A stretch of 64,000 bases of DNA from Guptibacillus hwajinpoensis (GTDB lineage: Bacteria; Bacillota; Bacilli; Bacillales; Guptibacillaceae): assembly GCF_001039475.1 (NCBI RefSeq), contig NZ_LELK01000001.1, forward strand, positions 283,466-347,465, given 5' to 3'. Made by a program: the position numbers and the translations under genes. The notes beneath the pieces were generated by a model that did no database searches, was not told the origin of the DNA, and saw nothing but the letters and a program-made list of their open reading frames with translations. This document shows, one piece after another, positions 52,019 through 61,214 of the stretch (its first letter is position 1; each line of letters opens with the position of its first letter).

Positions 52019-52046
52019 AAGGATTTGACCCTGTAAAGAGAGAAAA
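52019..52046 (+). promoter_or_regulatory. Sigma-H promoter candidate of spoIIA
   Basis: AAGGATTT-N12-AGAGAAAA matches the sigma-H pattern (RNAGGAWWW, RNNGAAT) with one mismatch in the -10. TTTTGTCACGAA (52006-52017) and AATCGAA (51989-51995) nearby resemble weak Spo0A boxes. It lies 33 bases before spoIIAA. Confidence 0.5.
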
Positions 52047-52078
52047 AACTCACAAGCAAACATGAGGAGGAATGTTAC

Positions 52079-52429
52079 GTGAGTCTTTCGATCAACCTGG
52101 AAGTGAGACATCCCGTTCTTTTAATTCGACTTGATGGGGAGCTGGATCATCATACAGCTGAAGAACTAAGAGGCAGGGTAGACTTAATTATTGAAGAACG
52201 CAAAATTGAACATATTGTGCTTAGTCTTGAGGGATTAACGTTTATGGATAGTTCAGGTCTAGGCGTCATTCTTGGACGGTACAATAAGGTGAAAAGTTTT
52301 GGCGGTGAGATGGTAGTCTGTTCTATTTCGGGACCAGTAAAAAGATTATTTGAAATGTCAGGGTTATTTAAAATCGTGAGGCTTGAGGCAGATGAGCAGC
52401 ATGCTCTCGCAACTCTGGGGGTGGCATAA
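52079..52429 (+). CDS. spoIIAA: Anti-sigma F factor antagonist SpoIIAA
   Basis: The 116-residue STAS protein has the phosphorylated Ser58 in [12 protein letters not shown]. Unphosphorylated it releases sigma-F from SpoIIAB in the forespore. The start is GTG after GAGGAGGAA; its stop overlaps the spoIIAB ATG. Confidence 0.97.
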   Translation: MSLSINLEVRHPVLLIRLDGELDHHTAEELRGRVDLIIEERKIEHIVLSLEGLTFMDSSGLGVILGRYNKVKSFGGEMVVCSISGPVKRLFEMSGLFKIVRLEADEQHALATLGVA

Positions 52430-52869
52430 TGAGAAATCGAATGGACATTGAATTCTCTGCTCTCAGTCAAAACGAGTCATTTGCGCGCGTTACTGTTGCG
52501 GCTTTTATTGCACAGCTTGATCCGACTGTTGATGAACTAACAGAAATCAAAACAGTGGTATCCGAAGCGGTTACAAATGCGATAATTCACGGTTATGAAG
52601 ATAATTCAGAGGAAAAGGTTTTTATTTCAGTAGAGTTAAACGATGATACAGTCAATCTAACAATCCGTGATACAGGGATTGGAATTCAAGATCTAGATGA
52701 GGCAAGACAGCCACTCTTTACTACAAAGCCGGAGCTTGAACGCTCTGGCATGGGGTTTACAATTATGGAAAATTTCATGGATGAGGTAAAAGTGGAATCA
52801 GCAAGTGGTCAGGGTACGACAATTCACTTAATGAAGTACTTATCAAAAAATAAAGCGCTATGTAATTAA
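52429..52869 (+). CDS. spoIIAB: Anti-sigma F factor, serine kinase SpoIIAB
   Basis: The 146-residue GHKL ATPase has [11 protein letters not shown] (N box, about 45-55), DTGIGIQD (G1, about 80-87) and GMGFTIM (G2, about 105-111). It binds sigma-F and phosphorylates SpoIIAA. Translationally coupled at both ends within the spoIIA operon. Confidence 0.97.
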   Translation: MRNRMDIEFSALSQNESFARVTVAAFIAQLDPTVDELTEIKTVVSEAVTNAIIHGYEDNSEEKVFISVELNDDTVNLTIRDTGIGIQDLDEARQPLFTTKPELERSGMGFTIMENFMDEVKVESASGQGTTIHLMKYLSKNKALCN

Positions 52870-52881
52870 GGGGACCTGCAT

Positions 52882-53637
52882 ATGGACGTGGAGGTTAGAA
52901 AAGGAAAACAATCGCAACTAAAGCCTGATGAAGTGAAGGAATTGATTAAACAAAGCCAGAACGGTGACCAGGACGCAAGAGATCACATTGTACAAAAGAA
53001 CATGAGGCTTGTCTGGTCCGTTGTTCAACGATTTCTAAATCGAGGGTATGAAGCGGATGATTTATTTCAAATTGGTTGTATAGGTCTGTTAAAATCCGTT
53101 GATAAATTCGATCTCAGTTACGATGTTAAATTCTCCACCTATGCAGTTCCTATGATTATTGGGGAAATTCAGCGCTTTATTCGAGATGATGGAACCGTTA
53201 AGGTAAGCCGCTCACTTAAGGAAACTGGCAACAAAGTGCGAAAAGCTAAAGATGAGTTATCGAAATCGCTTGGAAGAACACCTACTATTAATGAAATAGC
53301 TGAGAGAATAGAGGTAACGCCTGAAGAAGTAGTGATGGCGCAAGAAGCTGTACGAGCACCTTCCTCAATCCATGAAACCGTTTATGAGAATGATGGTGAT
53401 CCAATTACTTTATTGGATCAAATTGCTGATAATACGGATACAGCGTGGTTTGATAAGCTTGCTCTAAAAGAAGCGCTGCAATACCTTGATACTAGAGAAA
53501 GACTAATTGTGTATTTAAGATATTATAAGGATCAAACACAATCGGAAGTAGCAGAACGTCTCGGAATATCACAGGTGCAGGTTTCAAGACTAGAGAAGAA
53601 AATATTAAAGCAAATTAAAGAACAGATGAGCAAATAG
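52882..53637 (+). CDS. sigF: RNA polymerase sigma-F factor
   Basis: The 251-residue sigma factor has region 2 (RLVWSVVQRFLNRGYEADDLFQIGCIGLLKSVDKFD), region 3 (RTPTINEIAERIEVTPEEV) and region 4 (TQSEVAERLGISQVQVSRLEKKIL). It is the first forespore-specific sigma factor. The terminator stem at 53621 begins inside its last codons. Confidence 0.97.
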   Translation: MDVEVRKGKQSQLKPDEVKELIKQSQNGDQDARDHIVQKNMRLVWSVVQRFLNRGYEADDLFQIGCIGLLKSVDKFDLSYDVKFSTYAVPMIIGEIQRFIRDDGTVKVSRSLKETGNKVRKAKDELSKSLGRTPTINEIAERIEVTPEEVVMAQEAVRAPSSIHETVYENDGDPITLLDQIADNTDTAWFDKLALKEALQYLDTRERLIVYLRYYKDQTQSEVAERLGISQVQVSRLEKKILKQIKEQMSK

Positions 53638-53653
53638 CTCGTCTGTTTTTTTG
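53621..53653 (+). terminator. Rho-independent terminator overlapping the sigF stop
   Basis: ACAGATGAGC-AAATA-GCTCGTCTGT (one G-T pair) followed by seven T. It separates the spoIIA and spoVA operons. Confidence 0.85.
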
Positions 53654-53706
53654 TTTGTAGAGATATCCACCATTCCAAGGGAATTAATGGAACATTAGTG
53701 CCTTTA

Positions 53707-53736
53707 GAATGAGAGTTAATTGGCAGAAACATACTA
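53707..53736 (+). promoter_or_regulatory. Sigma-G promoter candidate of spoVA
   Basis: GAATG-N18-CATACTA fits the sigma-G consensus GHATR-N18-CATWNTA at every specified base. It lies 38 bases before spoVAA, whose operon is sigma-G driven in B. subtilis. Confidence 0.65.
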
Positions 53737-53773
53737 TAAGCAATATGCCCCTCGAATAAGGAGGCAGAGGATA

Positions 53774-54391
53774 ATGCAAAAAGAAGTAATCTATCTTAGG
53801 CTTAGACAGAAAAACAAAGTGTCCCCTTATGCAAAACTGGTCATTGGGAATATTGCTCAACTTATTGGTGATGAAGCGTTCTGCTCCAAAGTAGAGAAAA
53901 TGCCAATTTATCAAATCACCAAAGAAGATAAAAACCTTATTGTTATTGATGTTATGAAAGTAATAGCCGTAATTCAACAAGGTATTCCAGAACTTGAGAT
54001 TCAGGTGGTTGGTCCAACGCAAACCATTATAGAGGTGCAGTTCCCTAAGAAAAAATTAGCACCGATCTATTTTGTGCTTATCTGGTGCCTATTATTTATT
54101 GGTGCAGCACTAGCCATCATGAACTTCCATGAAGACGTAAGCATGAGGGAAGTTCACCAGCAGATCTACAAAATTGTGACAGGAATTGATAACCCTAAAC
54201 CTCTTCTCCTGCAAGTCCCTTATTCTCTTGGGTTAGGAATTGGGATGATCCTATTTTTTAATCACTTATTCAAAAAGCGGTTTAATGAGGAACCAAGTCC
54301 ATTAGAGGTAGAAATGTTTAATTACCAGCAGGACCTCGACCAGTATGTCATTGTTCATGAAAATGAAGAAAACGGACAAAAGAAACCATGA
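53774..54391 (+). CDS. spoVAA: Stage V sporulation protein AA
   Basis: The 205-residue protein has a soluble N-terminal part of about 95 residues (VIYLRLRQKNKVSP) and two membrane helices (about 96-116 and 154-173). It is part of the SpoVA complex that moves dipicolinic acid into the forespore and out at germination. The frame extends 54 bases upstream, but AAGGAGG before 53774 sets the start. Its stop overlaps the spoVAB start (ATGA). Confidence 0.92.
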   Translation: MQKEVIYLRLRQKNKVSPYAKLVIGNIAQLIGDEAFCSKVEKMPIYQITKEDKNLIVIDVMKVIAVIQQGIPELEIQVVGPTQTIIEVQFPKKKLAPIYFVLIWCLLFIGAALAIMNFHEDVSMREVHQQIYKIVTGIDNPKPLLLQVPYSLGLGIGMILFFNHLFKKRFNEEPSPLEVEMFNYQQDLDQYVIVHENEENGQKKP

Positions 54392-54819
54392 ATGCACAAT
54401 TTATTTTTGTAATGTTAGTAGGATTTGCAGAAGGAATTGCTGTTGGAGCGGGTTTTGTAGCATTTCTATCTGTTCTCGGTATTATTCCAAGACTAACGCA
54501 GCTATCCAAAACAGTGCACCTTATTCGCTATTATGAATGGGGAATCATCATTGGTGCAGTTGTCTCAAGTTGGCTTTCACTTCGGAACCCGGTACTTAGC
54601 TTACCGAAAATTACTGTCATTCCAATTGGGCTTGGAGCAGGTGTTTTTATTGGAATGCTTGCAGCTGCATTAACAGAGGTACTCAATGTATTACCGATTC
54701 TAACAAAGCGTATTGGATTTATTGACAAAATTCTAATCTTACTTATGGCCATTGTACTTGGGAAAGTGTTCGGTTCCCTATTTCATTGGACAATCTTTGT
54801 AGATGGAGGAGCAAAATAA
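54388..54819 (+). CDS. spoVAB: Stage V sporulation protein AB
   Basis: The 143-residue integral membrane protein has four to five hydrophobic segments and the family stretch GFAEGIAVGAGFVAFL (about 9-24). Member of the SpoVA dipicolinate channel operon; overlaps both neighbours by one to four bases. Confidence 0.93.
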   Translation: MNAQFIFVMLVGFAEGIAVGAGFVAFLSVLGIIPRLTQLSKTVHLIRYYEWGIIIGAVVSSWLSLRNPVLSLPKITVIPIGLGAGVFIGMLAAALTEVLNVLPILTKRIGFIDKILILLMAIVLGKVFGSLFHWTIFVDGGAK

Positions 54820-55277
54820 TGTCTAAATCACTTAATGATCAGGGGCAGTATAAGGACAACATCAAACCTTATCAACCGAAACCGCCTTACGTATTTAATT
54901 GTCTAAAGGCTTTTGTTGTTGGGGGACTCATTTGCATGTTGGGGCAAGGGATTCAGAATTTCTATATGAATGTATTTGACTTTTCAAAAGAAACAGCAGG
55001 AAACCCTACAGTCGCTACGTTAATTCTATTTGCAGCGCTTTTGACCGCTTTTGGATGGTATGACAAACTTGGTCAGTTTGCTGGTGCTGGATCGGCCGTT
55101 CCTGTTACTGGTTTTGCTAATTCCATAACTAGCGCTGCATTAGAACATAAAAGCGAAGGGATTGTGCTTGGAATTGCATCAAATATGTTCAAGCTAGCTG
55201 GTTCTGTAATCGTATTTGGAGTTGTTGCCGCTTATATTGTAGGAATGGTTAGAATGATTTTTAAAGCCTTGTTTTAA
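54819..55277 (+). CDS. spoVAC: Stage V sporulation protein AC
   Basis: The 152-residue protein has three to four helices and the FAGAGSAVPVTGFANSITSAALEHKSEG segment (about 87-114), shared with SpoVAEb. In B. subtilis SpoVAC acts as a mechanosensitive channel for dipicolinate release. An in-frame ATG at 54786 exists; TGGAGGAG favours 54819. Confidence 0.94.
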   Translation: MSKSLNDQGQYKDNIKPYQPKPPYVFNCLKAFVVGGLICMLGQGIQNFYMNVFDFSKETAGNPTVATLILFAALLTAFGWYDKLGQFAGAGSAVPVTGFANSITSAALEHKSEGIVLGIASNMFKLAGSVIVFGVVAAYIVGMVRMIFKALF

Positions 55278-55290
55278 GGAGAGATCATAG

Positions 55291-56304
55291 ATGAAGCTAG
55301 GTAATCAATCGTGGAAATTCTCAAACGTATATTTACAGTCTGTGGGGACTGCTGTGGGTCCTAAAGAAGCAGAAGGTCCTTTCGGAGATCAATTTGATGT
55401 TACGTATCAAAACCTTCACTGCGATGAGGATAATTGGGAGCTTGCTGAACGTAAATTGCTTGAAGATGCTGTTAACAACTGCTTGAAAAAGAAGGGAATG
55501 ACACAGGATCAAGTAGATGTTTTTGTAGCAGGTGACTTATTAAATCAAATCGTAAGCGCGACTTATAATGCAAGAACAAATCAAATTCCATTTTTAGGGG
55601 TTTTCGGTGCTTGTTCCTCTTCAATGGAATCTCTAGCGGTCGCTTCCTCACTAGTTGAAGGGAAATTTGTTAATTATGCAATAGCAGGTGTAAGTAGTCA
55701 TAATGCAACAGCTGAGCGCCAGTTCCGTTATCCGACTGAATACGGTGGACAGAAGCCCGGAACGGCCACTGCAACAGTAACTGGAGCTGGAGCAGCATTA
55801 ATTGGTCGAGAGGTTTCGGATATTAGAATATCTGCAGCTACAATCGGTAAGGTTGTTGATTGGGGAATAAAAGATCCATTCGATATGGGTTCTGCCATGG
55901 CACCTGCAGCCGCAGATACTCTCGCAGCGCATTTTTCTGATTTAGCTGTGAAACCAACTGATTATGACCTGATCGTAACAGGGGATCTTTCATCTGTGGG
56001 TTCGCCTATACTGAGAGAATTGCTGCTAGAGAAAGGGTTTGATATAACAAATAATCATAATGATTGTGGGTTAATGATCTATCGACCGGATCAAAAGGAA
56101 GTGTTTGCTGGTGGAAGCGGCTGTGCTTGTTCTGCCGTTGTAACGTATGGGCATTTAATTGATTTATTAAGAAAGGGCATGTATAACAAAATACTTGTTA
56201 CTGCAACGGGATGTCTCCACAGCCCGGTTATGATTCAACAAAAAGAGAGCATGCCTGCTATAGCGCATGCAGTTGTGTTTGAGCGAGTTGGAGGTGTTAG
56301 CTAA
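55291..56304 (+). CDS. spoVAD: Stage V sporulation protein AD
   Basis: The 337-residue protein has a thiolase-like fold ([21 protein letters not shown], about 107-127; GDLSSVGSP) but no enzymatic role is known; it binds dipicolinic acid on the outer face of the spore inner membrane. AAGGAGAGA precedes the ATG; it sits between spoVAC and spoVAEb. Confidence 0.95.
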   Translation: MKLGNQSWKFSNVYLQSVGTAVGPKEAEGPFGDQFDVTYQNLHCDEDNWELAERKLLEDAVNNCLKKKGMTQDQVDVFVAGDLLNQIVSATYNARTNQIPFLGVFGACSSSMESLAVASSLVEGKFVNYAIAGVSSHNATAERQFRYPTEYGGQKPGTATATVTGAGAALIGREVSDIRISAATIGKVVDWGIKDPFDMGSAMAPAAADTLAAHFSDLAVKPTDYDLIVTGDLSSVGSPILRELLLEKGFDITNNHNDCGLMIYRPDQKEVFAGGSGCACSAVVTYGHLIDLLRKGMYNKILVTATGCLHSPVMIQQKESMPAIAHAVVFERVGGVS

Positions 56305-56654
56305 TGGAATATTTTATAGCCTTTGCCGTTGGTGGAGCCATTTGTGTTGTTGGACAACTTCTTCTAGATATTTTTAAATTAACACCTGCACACGTTATGT
56401 CTACATTTGTTGTAATCGGTGCTGTACTTGATGGATTTGGAATTTATGATCGATTAATTGAGTTTGCTGGAGCAGGAGCAACCGTGCCAATCACAAGCTT
56501 TGGACATTCATTGCTACATGGAGCAATGCAACAAGGAGAGGAACATGGATTTATAGGCATTGCAATGGGGATTTTTAAACTAACTTCAGCAGGTATATCC
56601 TCAGCAATTGTTTTTGGATTTATCGTAGCAATATTATTTAAACCAAAGGGGTGA
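56304..56654 (+). CDS. spoVAEB: Stage V sporulation protein AEb
   Basis: The 116-residue membrane protein has [21 protein letters not shown] (about 53-73), homologous to SpoVAC. The ATG overlaps the spoVAD stop. SpoVAC, SpoVAD and SpoVAEb form the conserved core of the dipicolinate channel. Confidence 0.93.
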   Translation: MEYFIAFAVGGAICVVGQLLLDIFKLTPAHVMSTFVVIGAVLDGFGIYDRLIEFAGAGATVPITSFGHSLLHGAMQQGEEHGFIGIAMGIFKLTSAGISSAIVFGFIVAILFKPKG

Positions 56655-56659
56655 GATAA

Positions 56660-57241
56660 ATGAATAAAAAGCGGCGGGTTGTATTCGTAACCGACGGTGA
56701 TCTCTATGCACAAAAGGCAATAGAAAAGGTAGCTAATGATATTGGGGGTAGGTGCATTAGCCAGTCAGCAGGGAATCCTAGCCCGCTCGCTGGTTATGAA
56801 ATTGTGTCTCTCATTCATCAAACACCTCATGATCCAGTTTTCGTCATGTTTGATGATAGTGGCTTCCCTGGTGAAGGATATGGAGAACTTGCCATGCAAG
56901 CTGTAGCAGAAGAAGAGGATATTGAAGTCCTTGGAGCGATAGCGGTTGCTTCAAGAACACACTTTTCTGAGTGGACAAGAGTGGACGTGTCAATTGACCG
57001 AACTGGAGAGCTCACTCATTATGGAGTGGATAAAAATGGCTTCGCTGATATGGAGGCTGGAAGAATAGATGGAGATACGGTATCCATTCTAGATCGGTTA
57101 AATATCCCTATTATTGTTGGAGTTGGAGATATAGGTAAAATGTCTGGGATTGATGATCCAGCAGTCGGTTCTCCAATTACGTTAAAAGCTGTTGAAATTC
57201 TGCTCGAAAGGAGCGGTTTTAATGACATCCAAGATCGATAA
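56660..57241 (+). CDS. spoVAEA: Stage V sporulation protein AEa
   Basis: The 193-residue soluble protein has [18 protein letters not shown] (about 5-22), [18 protein letters not shown] (about 58-75) and [13 protein letters not shown] (about 151-163). It matches SpoVAEa, the soluble subunit of the SpoVA operon. AAAGGGGTGAG precedes the ATG. Its end overlaps spoVAF by 20 bases. Confidence 0.92.
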   Translation: MNKKRRVVFVTDGDLYAQKAIEKVANDIGGRCISQSAGNPSPLAGYEIVSLIHQTPHDPVFVMFDDSGFPGEGYGELAMQAVAEEEDIEVLGAIAVASRTHFSEWTRVDVSIDRTGELTHYGVDKNGFADMEAGRIDGDTVSILDRLNIPIIVGVGDIGKMSGIDDPAVGSPITLKAVEILLERSGFNDIQDR

Positions 57242-58715
57242 CAAACAGAAAATATTTAAAAAAATTAAGGAAAATGAAGAGTTTCTATCGAAATCAATTG
57301 GGATAGGTAAAAGTTTTGACGTTGGGGTTCGTAAATTAAAGATTTTAAACAAAGAAATCCAATTTTATTATTGTACGGGTCTTTGTGATACCTCAATTAT
57401 CGTTGAAATCATGCGTGAGTTGATGTTTATTGATGACCACCACAGACTAACTGTAAAACTCGAACAAGTCATTCATAATCATTTACCTCATCAGCAGGTT
57501 AGTGTGGTTGAAACGTTTGATGAAGTGGTCGATCAGGTACTATCAGGGTTAATTGCTGTTTTTATGGAAGGCGAAGAGCAAGCATTTATTATAGATGTTC
57601 GAAAGTACCCAGGTAGAACACCTCAAGAACCAGACACTGAGAAAGTTATCCGGGGATCAAGAGATGGTTATACTGAAAATATTATTGAAAATACCGCTTT
57701 AACGAGACGTAGAATTAGAGATGGAAGATTACGTAACGAAATCTTTCAGATAGGTGAGCGTTCTAAGACAGACGTTTGTATTACGTATATACAGGATGTA
57801 GCCAATCCGAATTTGATTGAAATAATAAAGAAGAAACTCGAAGAAATTAACATCGACGGTATACCAATGGCAGATAAAACAGTTGAAGAATTTCTTGTTC
57901 ATCAGGCTGCCAATCCATTTCCATTAGTTAGGTACACTGAACGACCTGATGTAGCAGCTTCTCACTTATTAGAAGGACATGTTCTCATAATTGTAGATAC
58001 TTCTCCAAGCGTAATCATAACACCAACAACCTTCTTTCATCATGTGCAACATGCAGAAGAATATCGTGAAGCGCCTCTTCCGGGTGCGTTTCTTCGGTGG
58101 GTTCGATTTGGGGGCATGCTTGCTGCACTCTTGTTGTTACCATTATGGTTATTAGTCGTCGACCAACCTGAGTTGCTTCCAAAGACGATTGATTTTATTG
58201 GTCCGAACGACAAATCAAATGTTCCTATTTTTCTTCAGATTATCCTTGCTGAGATCGGTATTGAAACCTTGAGGATGGCGGCTATTCATACACCTACTCC
58301 TTTATCAACTGCAATGGGGCTTATTGCTGCTGTATTAATAGGTCAGATTGCGATAGATGTTGGATTATTTGTACCTGAAGTCATTCTATATGTCTCAATC
58401 GCTGCGGTAGGATCTTTTGCAACTCCAAGTTACGAACTAGCTATCGCAAATAAACTGATAAGGTTAGTGCTGCTCTTTAGTGTCTACTTTTTCGGAGTTC
58501 CAGGATATATTGTAGGAGTAACGGCGGTTATTCTCTTTCTAGTTAGTTTGAGGCCTCTCAACACACCATACATGTGGCCGTTTATCCCATTTAATCCGAA
58601 AGCATTCATTCAAGTGCTTATACGTGTATCCGTCCCACTAACAAAGCTGCGCCCGAGTATTACAGAACCTCAAAACAAGAGCAAGCAACGGGACAAACCA
58701 CTTGCTGAATCCTAA
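57222..58715 (+). CDS. spoVAF: Stage V sporulation protein AF (GerA-type germination protein)
   Basis: The 497-residue protein is homologous to GerAA: a cytoplasmic N-terminal domain (1-285) and about five membrane segments from about 295 on, with [24 protein letters not shown] and [26 protein letters not shown]. SpoVAF associates with the 5AF complex and improves dipicolinate release and germination. AAAGGAG precedes the ATG at 57222 inside spoVAEa. It is the last gene of the operon. Confidence 0.94.
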   Translation: MTSKIDNKQKIFKKIKENEEFLSKSIGIGKSFDVGVRKLKILNKEIQFYYCTGLCDTSIIVEIMRELMFIDDHHRLTVKLEQVIHNHLPHQQVSVVETFDEVVDQVLSGLIAVFMEGEEQAFIIDVRKYPGRTPQEPDTEKVIRGSRDGYTENIIENTALTRRRIRDGRLRNEIFQIGERSKTDVCITYIQDVANPNLIEIIKKKLEEINIDGIPMADKTVEEFLVHQAANPFPLVRYTERPDVAASHLLEGHVLIIVDTSPSVIITPTTFFHHVQHAEEYREAPLPGAFLRWVRFGGMLAALLLLPLWLLVVDQPELLPKTIDFIGPNDKSNVPIFLQIILAEIGIETLRMAAIHTPTPLSTAMGLIAAVLIGQIAIDVGLFVPEVILYVSIAAVGSFATPSYELAIANKLIRLVLLFSVYFFGVPGYIVGVTAVILFLVSLRPLNTPYMWPFIPFNPKAFIQVLIRVSVPLTKLRPSITEPQNKSKQRDKPLAES

Positions 58716-58764
58716 AATATGTGGTAATTTATTTCTTAATAGAATAGACCTCATTTAAAGTAAT

Positions 58765-58946
58765 GGGGATAGAGGCGCAAAACGAATGAGTAAGGTATCT
58801 GAGCATATAATGGATTGCGAAGAAGATATCTGAAAGGTCAATTTGCCGAAGTGGGATAAAGGACCAACCTTTTCTTGCTGGGCTGCTGCTGAATAGGCTG
58901 CAGACTGTCACTGTTAGATGGATATCTTTCAGTGGTGAGCTAATCC
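58765..58946 (+). ncRNA. Lysine riboswitch (L box)
   Basis: The conserved L-box blocks appear in order: GATAGAGGCGC (58769), GAATGAGTAAGG, GAAAGGTCAATTTGCCGAAG (58832-58851), TTGCTGGGCTG (58875), GACTGTCACTG and CAGTGGTGAGCTAATCC at the 3' side, closing P1. It stands before lysA and ends transcription when lysine is bound, by means of the terminator at 58968. Confidence 0.95.
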
Positions 58947-58967
58947 AACTCGTGAGGATACGGAGAA

Positions 58968-59000
58968 AACAGCCAATGTATCTATAGTTGGCTGTTTTTC
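58968..59000 (+). terminator. Terminator of the lysine riboswitch
   Basis: AACAGCCAA / TTGGCTGTT stem followed by TTTTC. It lies between the L-box aptamer and lysA and would form in the lysine-bound state. Confidence 0.85.
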
Positions 59001-59051
59001 TTATTGTATGGAGGGTGCTCGCATAATTTATAAGCGAGAGGGGAGAACGAT

Positions 59052-60371
59052 GTGAACCTATATGGAACATCAACGATTTCGGAAAATGGACATTTAACAA
59101 TTGGAGGGGTAGATACCGTTCAATTGGCGAAGAAGTTTGGGACTGCATTGTATGTATATGATGTCTCAATGATTAGAGAGAAAGCGAGAGCGTTTCGAAG
59201 CGCTTTTGAAAGAGAAGAATTAAATTATCAGGTAGCATACGCAAGTAAGGCGTTCTCTTGTGTAGCAATGATCCAGCTAGCGGAAGAAGAAGGCTTAAGT
59301 CTTGATGTTGTTTCTGGAGGAGAGCTATATACTGCTCTTCAGGCTGGTTTTCCTGTCGATCGCATTCATTTTCATGGTAATAACAAAAGTGAAGCTGAAA
59401 TTCGCATGGCGTTAGATGCCGAGATTGGCTGCTTTGTTGTTGATAATTTCTACGAGTTAACATTGCTTGAGCAGCTTGCAGAAGAAAAAGGTGTTCGAGC
59501 AAATGTATTGTTACGTATTACTCCGGGAATAGAAGCACATACACATGATTATATTTTGACAGGTCAAGAGGATTCGAAATTCGGATTTGACTTGCAAAGT
59601 GGTCAGGTAGAGAAAGCCATTCAATCTGCCAATGGAATGAATCAAGTTCATCTGTTAGGTCTTCATTGTCATATAGGGTCTCAAATCTTTGAAACGACTG
59701 GATTTGTAATGGCGATCGAAAAAATTTATAGTTATCTTTCAAAATGGTATGAATCTTTCGGATTTCAACCTGAAGTTCTTAACCTTGGTGGTGGATTTGG
59801 AATTCGATATACATCTGATGATGAGCCATTACCGGTAGAAAACTATATAAACGCAATGATCAAAACCGTTAAAAGTCAAATGACCGCGGGTATGAGAATG
59901 CCAGAAATTTGGATTGAACCAGGGCGCTCTCTTGTAGGAGAAGCTGGGATTACACTTTATACGGTTGGTTCACATAAACAGGTTCCTGAGCTTAGAAATT
60001 ACTTAGCTGTCGATGGAGGTATGAGTGATAACCTCCGTCCAGCACTTTATCAGGCGAAATATGAAGCAACAATTGCCAATCGGATGTATGAACCAAGTGA
60101 TCACCTTTATTCGGTTGCAGGAAAGTGTTGTGAATCAGGTGATATGCTCATTTGGGATTGTGAATTGCAGCGAGCCATAGCTGGAGATACGATGGCGGTT
60201 TTCTCAACAGGAGCATATGGGTATTCAATGGCAAACAATTATAATCGACTCCCTAGGCCGGCTGTCGTTTTTGTTGAAAATGGTGAAGTGAGTCTCGTCG
60301 TAAGAAGAGAATCATACGAAGATTTAATCCGTCATGATATGCCACTCAAACAAGCGATTATTTCAAAATAA
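59052..60371 (+). CDS. lysA: Diaminopimelate decarboxylase
   Basis: The 439-residue PLP enzyme has the Schiff-base Lys in YASKAF (about 56-61), HCHIGSQIFE (about 202-211), EPGRSLVGEAG (about 292-302) and CCESGD (about 358-363). It makes lysine from meso-diaminopimelate. The start is GTG after GAGGGGAG, and a lysine riboswitch precedes it. Same order as in B. subtilis (spoVAF-lysA-ppiB). Confidence 0.97.
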   Translation: MNLYGTSTISENGHLTIGGVDTVQLAKKFGTALYVYDVSMIREKARAFRSAFEREELNYQVAYASKAFSCVAMIQLAEEEGLSLDVVSGGELYTALQAGFPVDRIHFHGNNKSEAEIRMALDAEIGCFVVDNFYELTLLEQLAEEKGVRANVLLRITPGIEAHTHDYILTGQEDSKFGFDLQSGQVEKAIQSANGMNQVHLLGLHCHIGSQIFETTGFVMAIEKIYSYLSKWYESFGFQPEVLNLGGGFGIRYTSDDEPLPVENYINAMIKTVKSQMTAGMRMPEIWIEPGRSLVGEAGITLYTVGSHKQVPELRNYLAVDGGMSDNLRPALYQAKYEATIANRMYEPSDHLYSVAGKCCESGDMLIWDCELQRAIAGDTMAVFSTGAYGYSMANNYNRLPRPAVVFVENGEVSLVVRRESYEDLIRHDMPLKQAIISK

Positions 60372-60463
60372 CATTTGATAAGTAGAAATGATATGGATGT
60401 TCTATAGTCTATGCTATAATGAAGGAGCTTTTAAGAAAATTGTTTATGCAGGAGGATATACGA

Positions 60464-60901
60464 ATGAAAAAAGGTACAATTGCATTTGAAAACGGCGAAG
60501 TAATTCAAATTGAATTCTTCCCAGAAGAAGCACCTAACACAGTAGCTAACTTTGAAAAGCTTGCAAACGAAGGGTTCTATAATGGAGTGAACTTCCACCG
60601 CGTTATTCCTGGTTTTGTTGCGCAGGGTGGAGACCCAACAGGTTCTGGTATGGGCGGTCCTGGTTACACAATTGACTGTGAAACTGAAGGAAACCCTCAT
60701 AAGCATAAAGCAGGTTCTCTTTCTATGGCACATGCTGGAAAGAATACTGGCGGTAGCCAATTCTTCCTTGTTCATGAACCACAGCCTCATCTTGACGGCG
60801 TGCATACTGTTTTCGGTCAAGTAACTGACGGAATGGATACAGTTCTTCGCATTAAGCAAGGTGACGTAATGAAAGAAGTTAAGGTGTGGGACGAAGAATA
60901 G
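60464..60901 (+). CDS. ppiB: Peptidyl-prolyl cis-trans isomerase (cyclophilin)
   Basis: The 145-residue cyclophilin has [15 protein letters not shown] with the catalytic Arg (about 45-59) and [25 protein letters not shown] (about 87-111). It helps proline isomerisation during protein folding in the cytosol. The frame extends to 60419 but CAGGAGG precedes 60464. The FMN riboswitch follows after 26 bases. Confidence 0.96.
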   Translation: MKKGTIAFENGEVIQIEFFPEEAPNTVANFEKLANEGFYNGVNFHRVIPGFVAQGGDPTGSGMGGPGYTIDCETEGNPHKHKAGSLSMAHAGKNTGGSQFFLVHEPQPHLDGVHTVFGQVTDGMDTVLRIKQGDVMKEVKVWDEE

Positions 60902-60927
60902 TTCTTCCTTAAATTAAAACTAAAAAC

Positions 60928-61073
60928 TTTCCTTCGGGGTCGGGTGAAAGTCCCAACCGGCGGTGATGACTGGCGTTAACGCTAGCTAAGTCCGTGACCC
61001 GGTTGCAGAAGCAAACGGTGGATCTGGTGAGAAACCAGAACCGACAGTATAGTCTGGATGGGAGAAGGAAAAA
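60928..61073 (+). ncRNA. FMN riboswitch (RFN element)
   Basis: The conserved RFN blocks are all present: CTTCGGGGTCGGGTGAAAGT, CCCAACCGGCGGTGATG, AGTCCGTGACCCG, GGTGGATCTGGTGAGAAACC, CCGACAGTATAGTCTGGATG and GGGAGAAGG. P1 pairs TTTCCTTC with GAAGGAAA. It controls the rib genes by premature termination at 61133-61164 when FMN is plentiful. Confidence 0.97.
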
Positions 61074-61085
61074 GTTACCATATTT

Positions 61086-61110
61086 CCTTTTGAATCATAG
61101 ATTCAAAAGG
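61086..61110 (+). other. Hairpin between FMN aptamer and terminator
   Basis: CCTTTTGAAT / ATTCAAAAGG stem; probably part of the expression platform that decides between antiterminator and terminator. Confidence 0.5.
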
Positions 61111-61132
61111 CTTATTTGGCATATGCTTTTTA

Positions 61133-61164
61133 CCTCCCTGACAATGGTTTGGGAGGCTTTTTTT
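61133..61164 (+). terminator. Terminator of the FMN riboswitch
   Basis: CCTCCC-N12-GGGAGG followed by CTTTTTTT, upstream of ribD. Confidence 0.85.
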
Positions 61165-61214
61165 GTGTCTTTCTCTTTACCATAAACGGGAGAGTAATAT
61201 AGGAGACGATTGTT

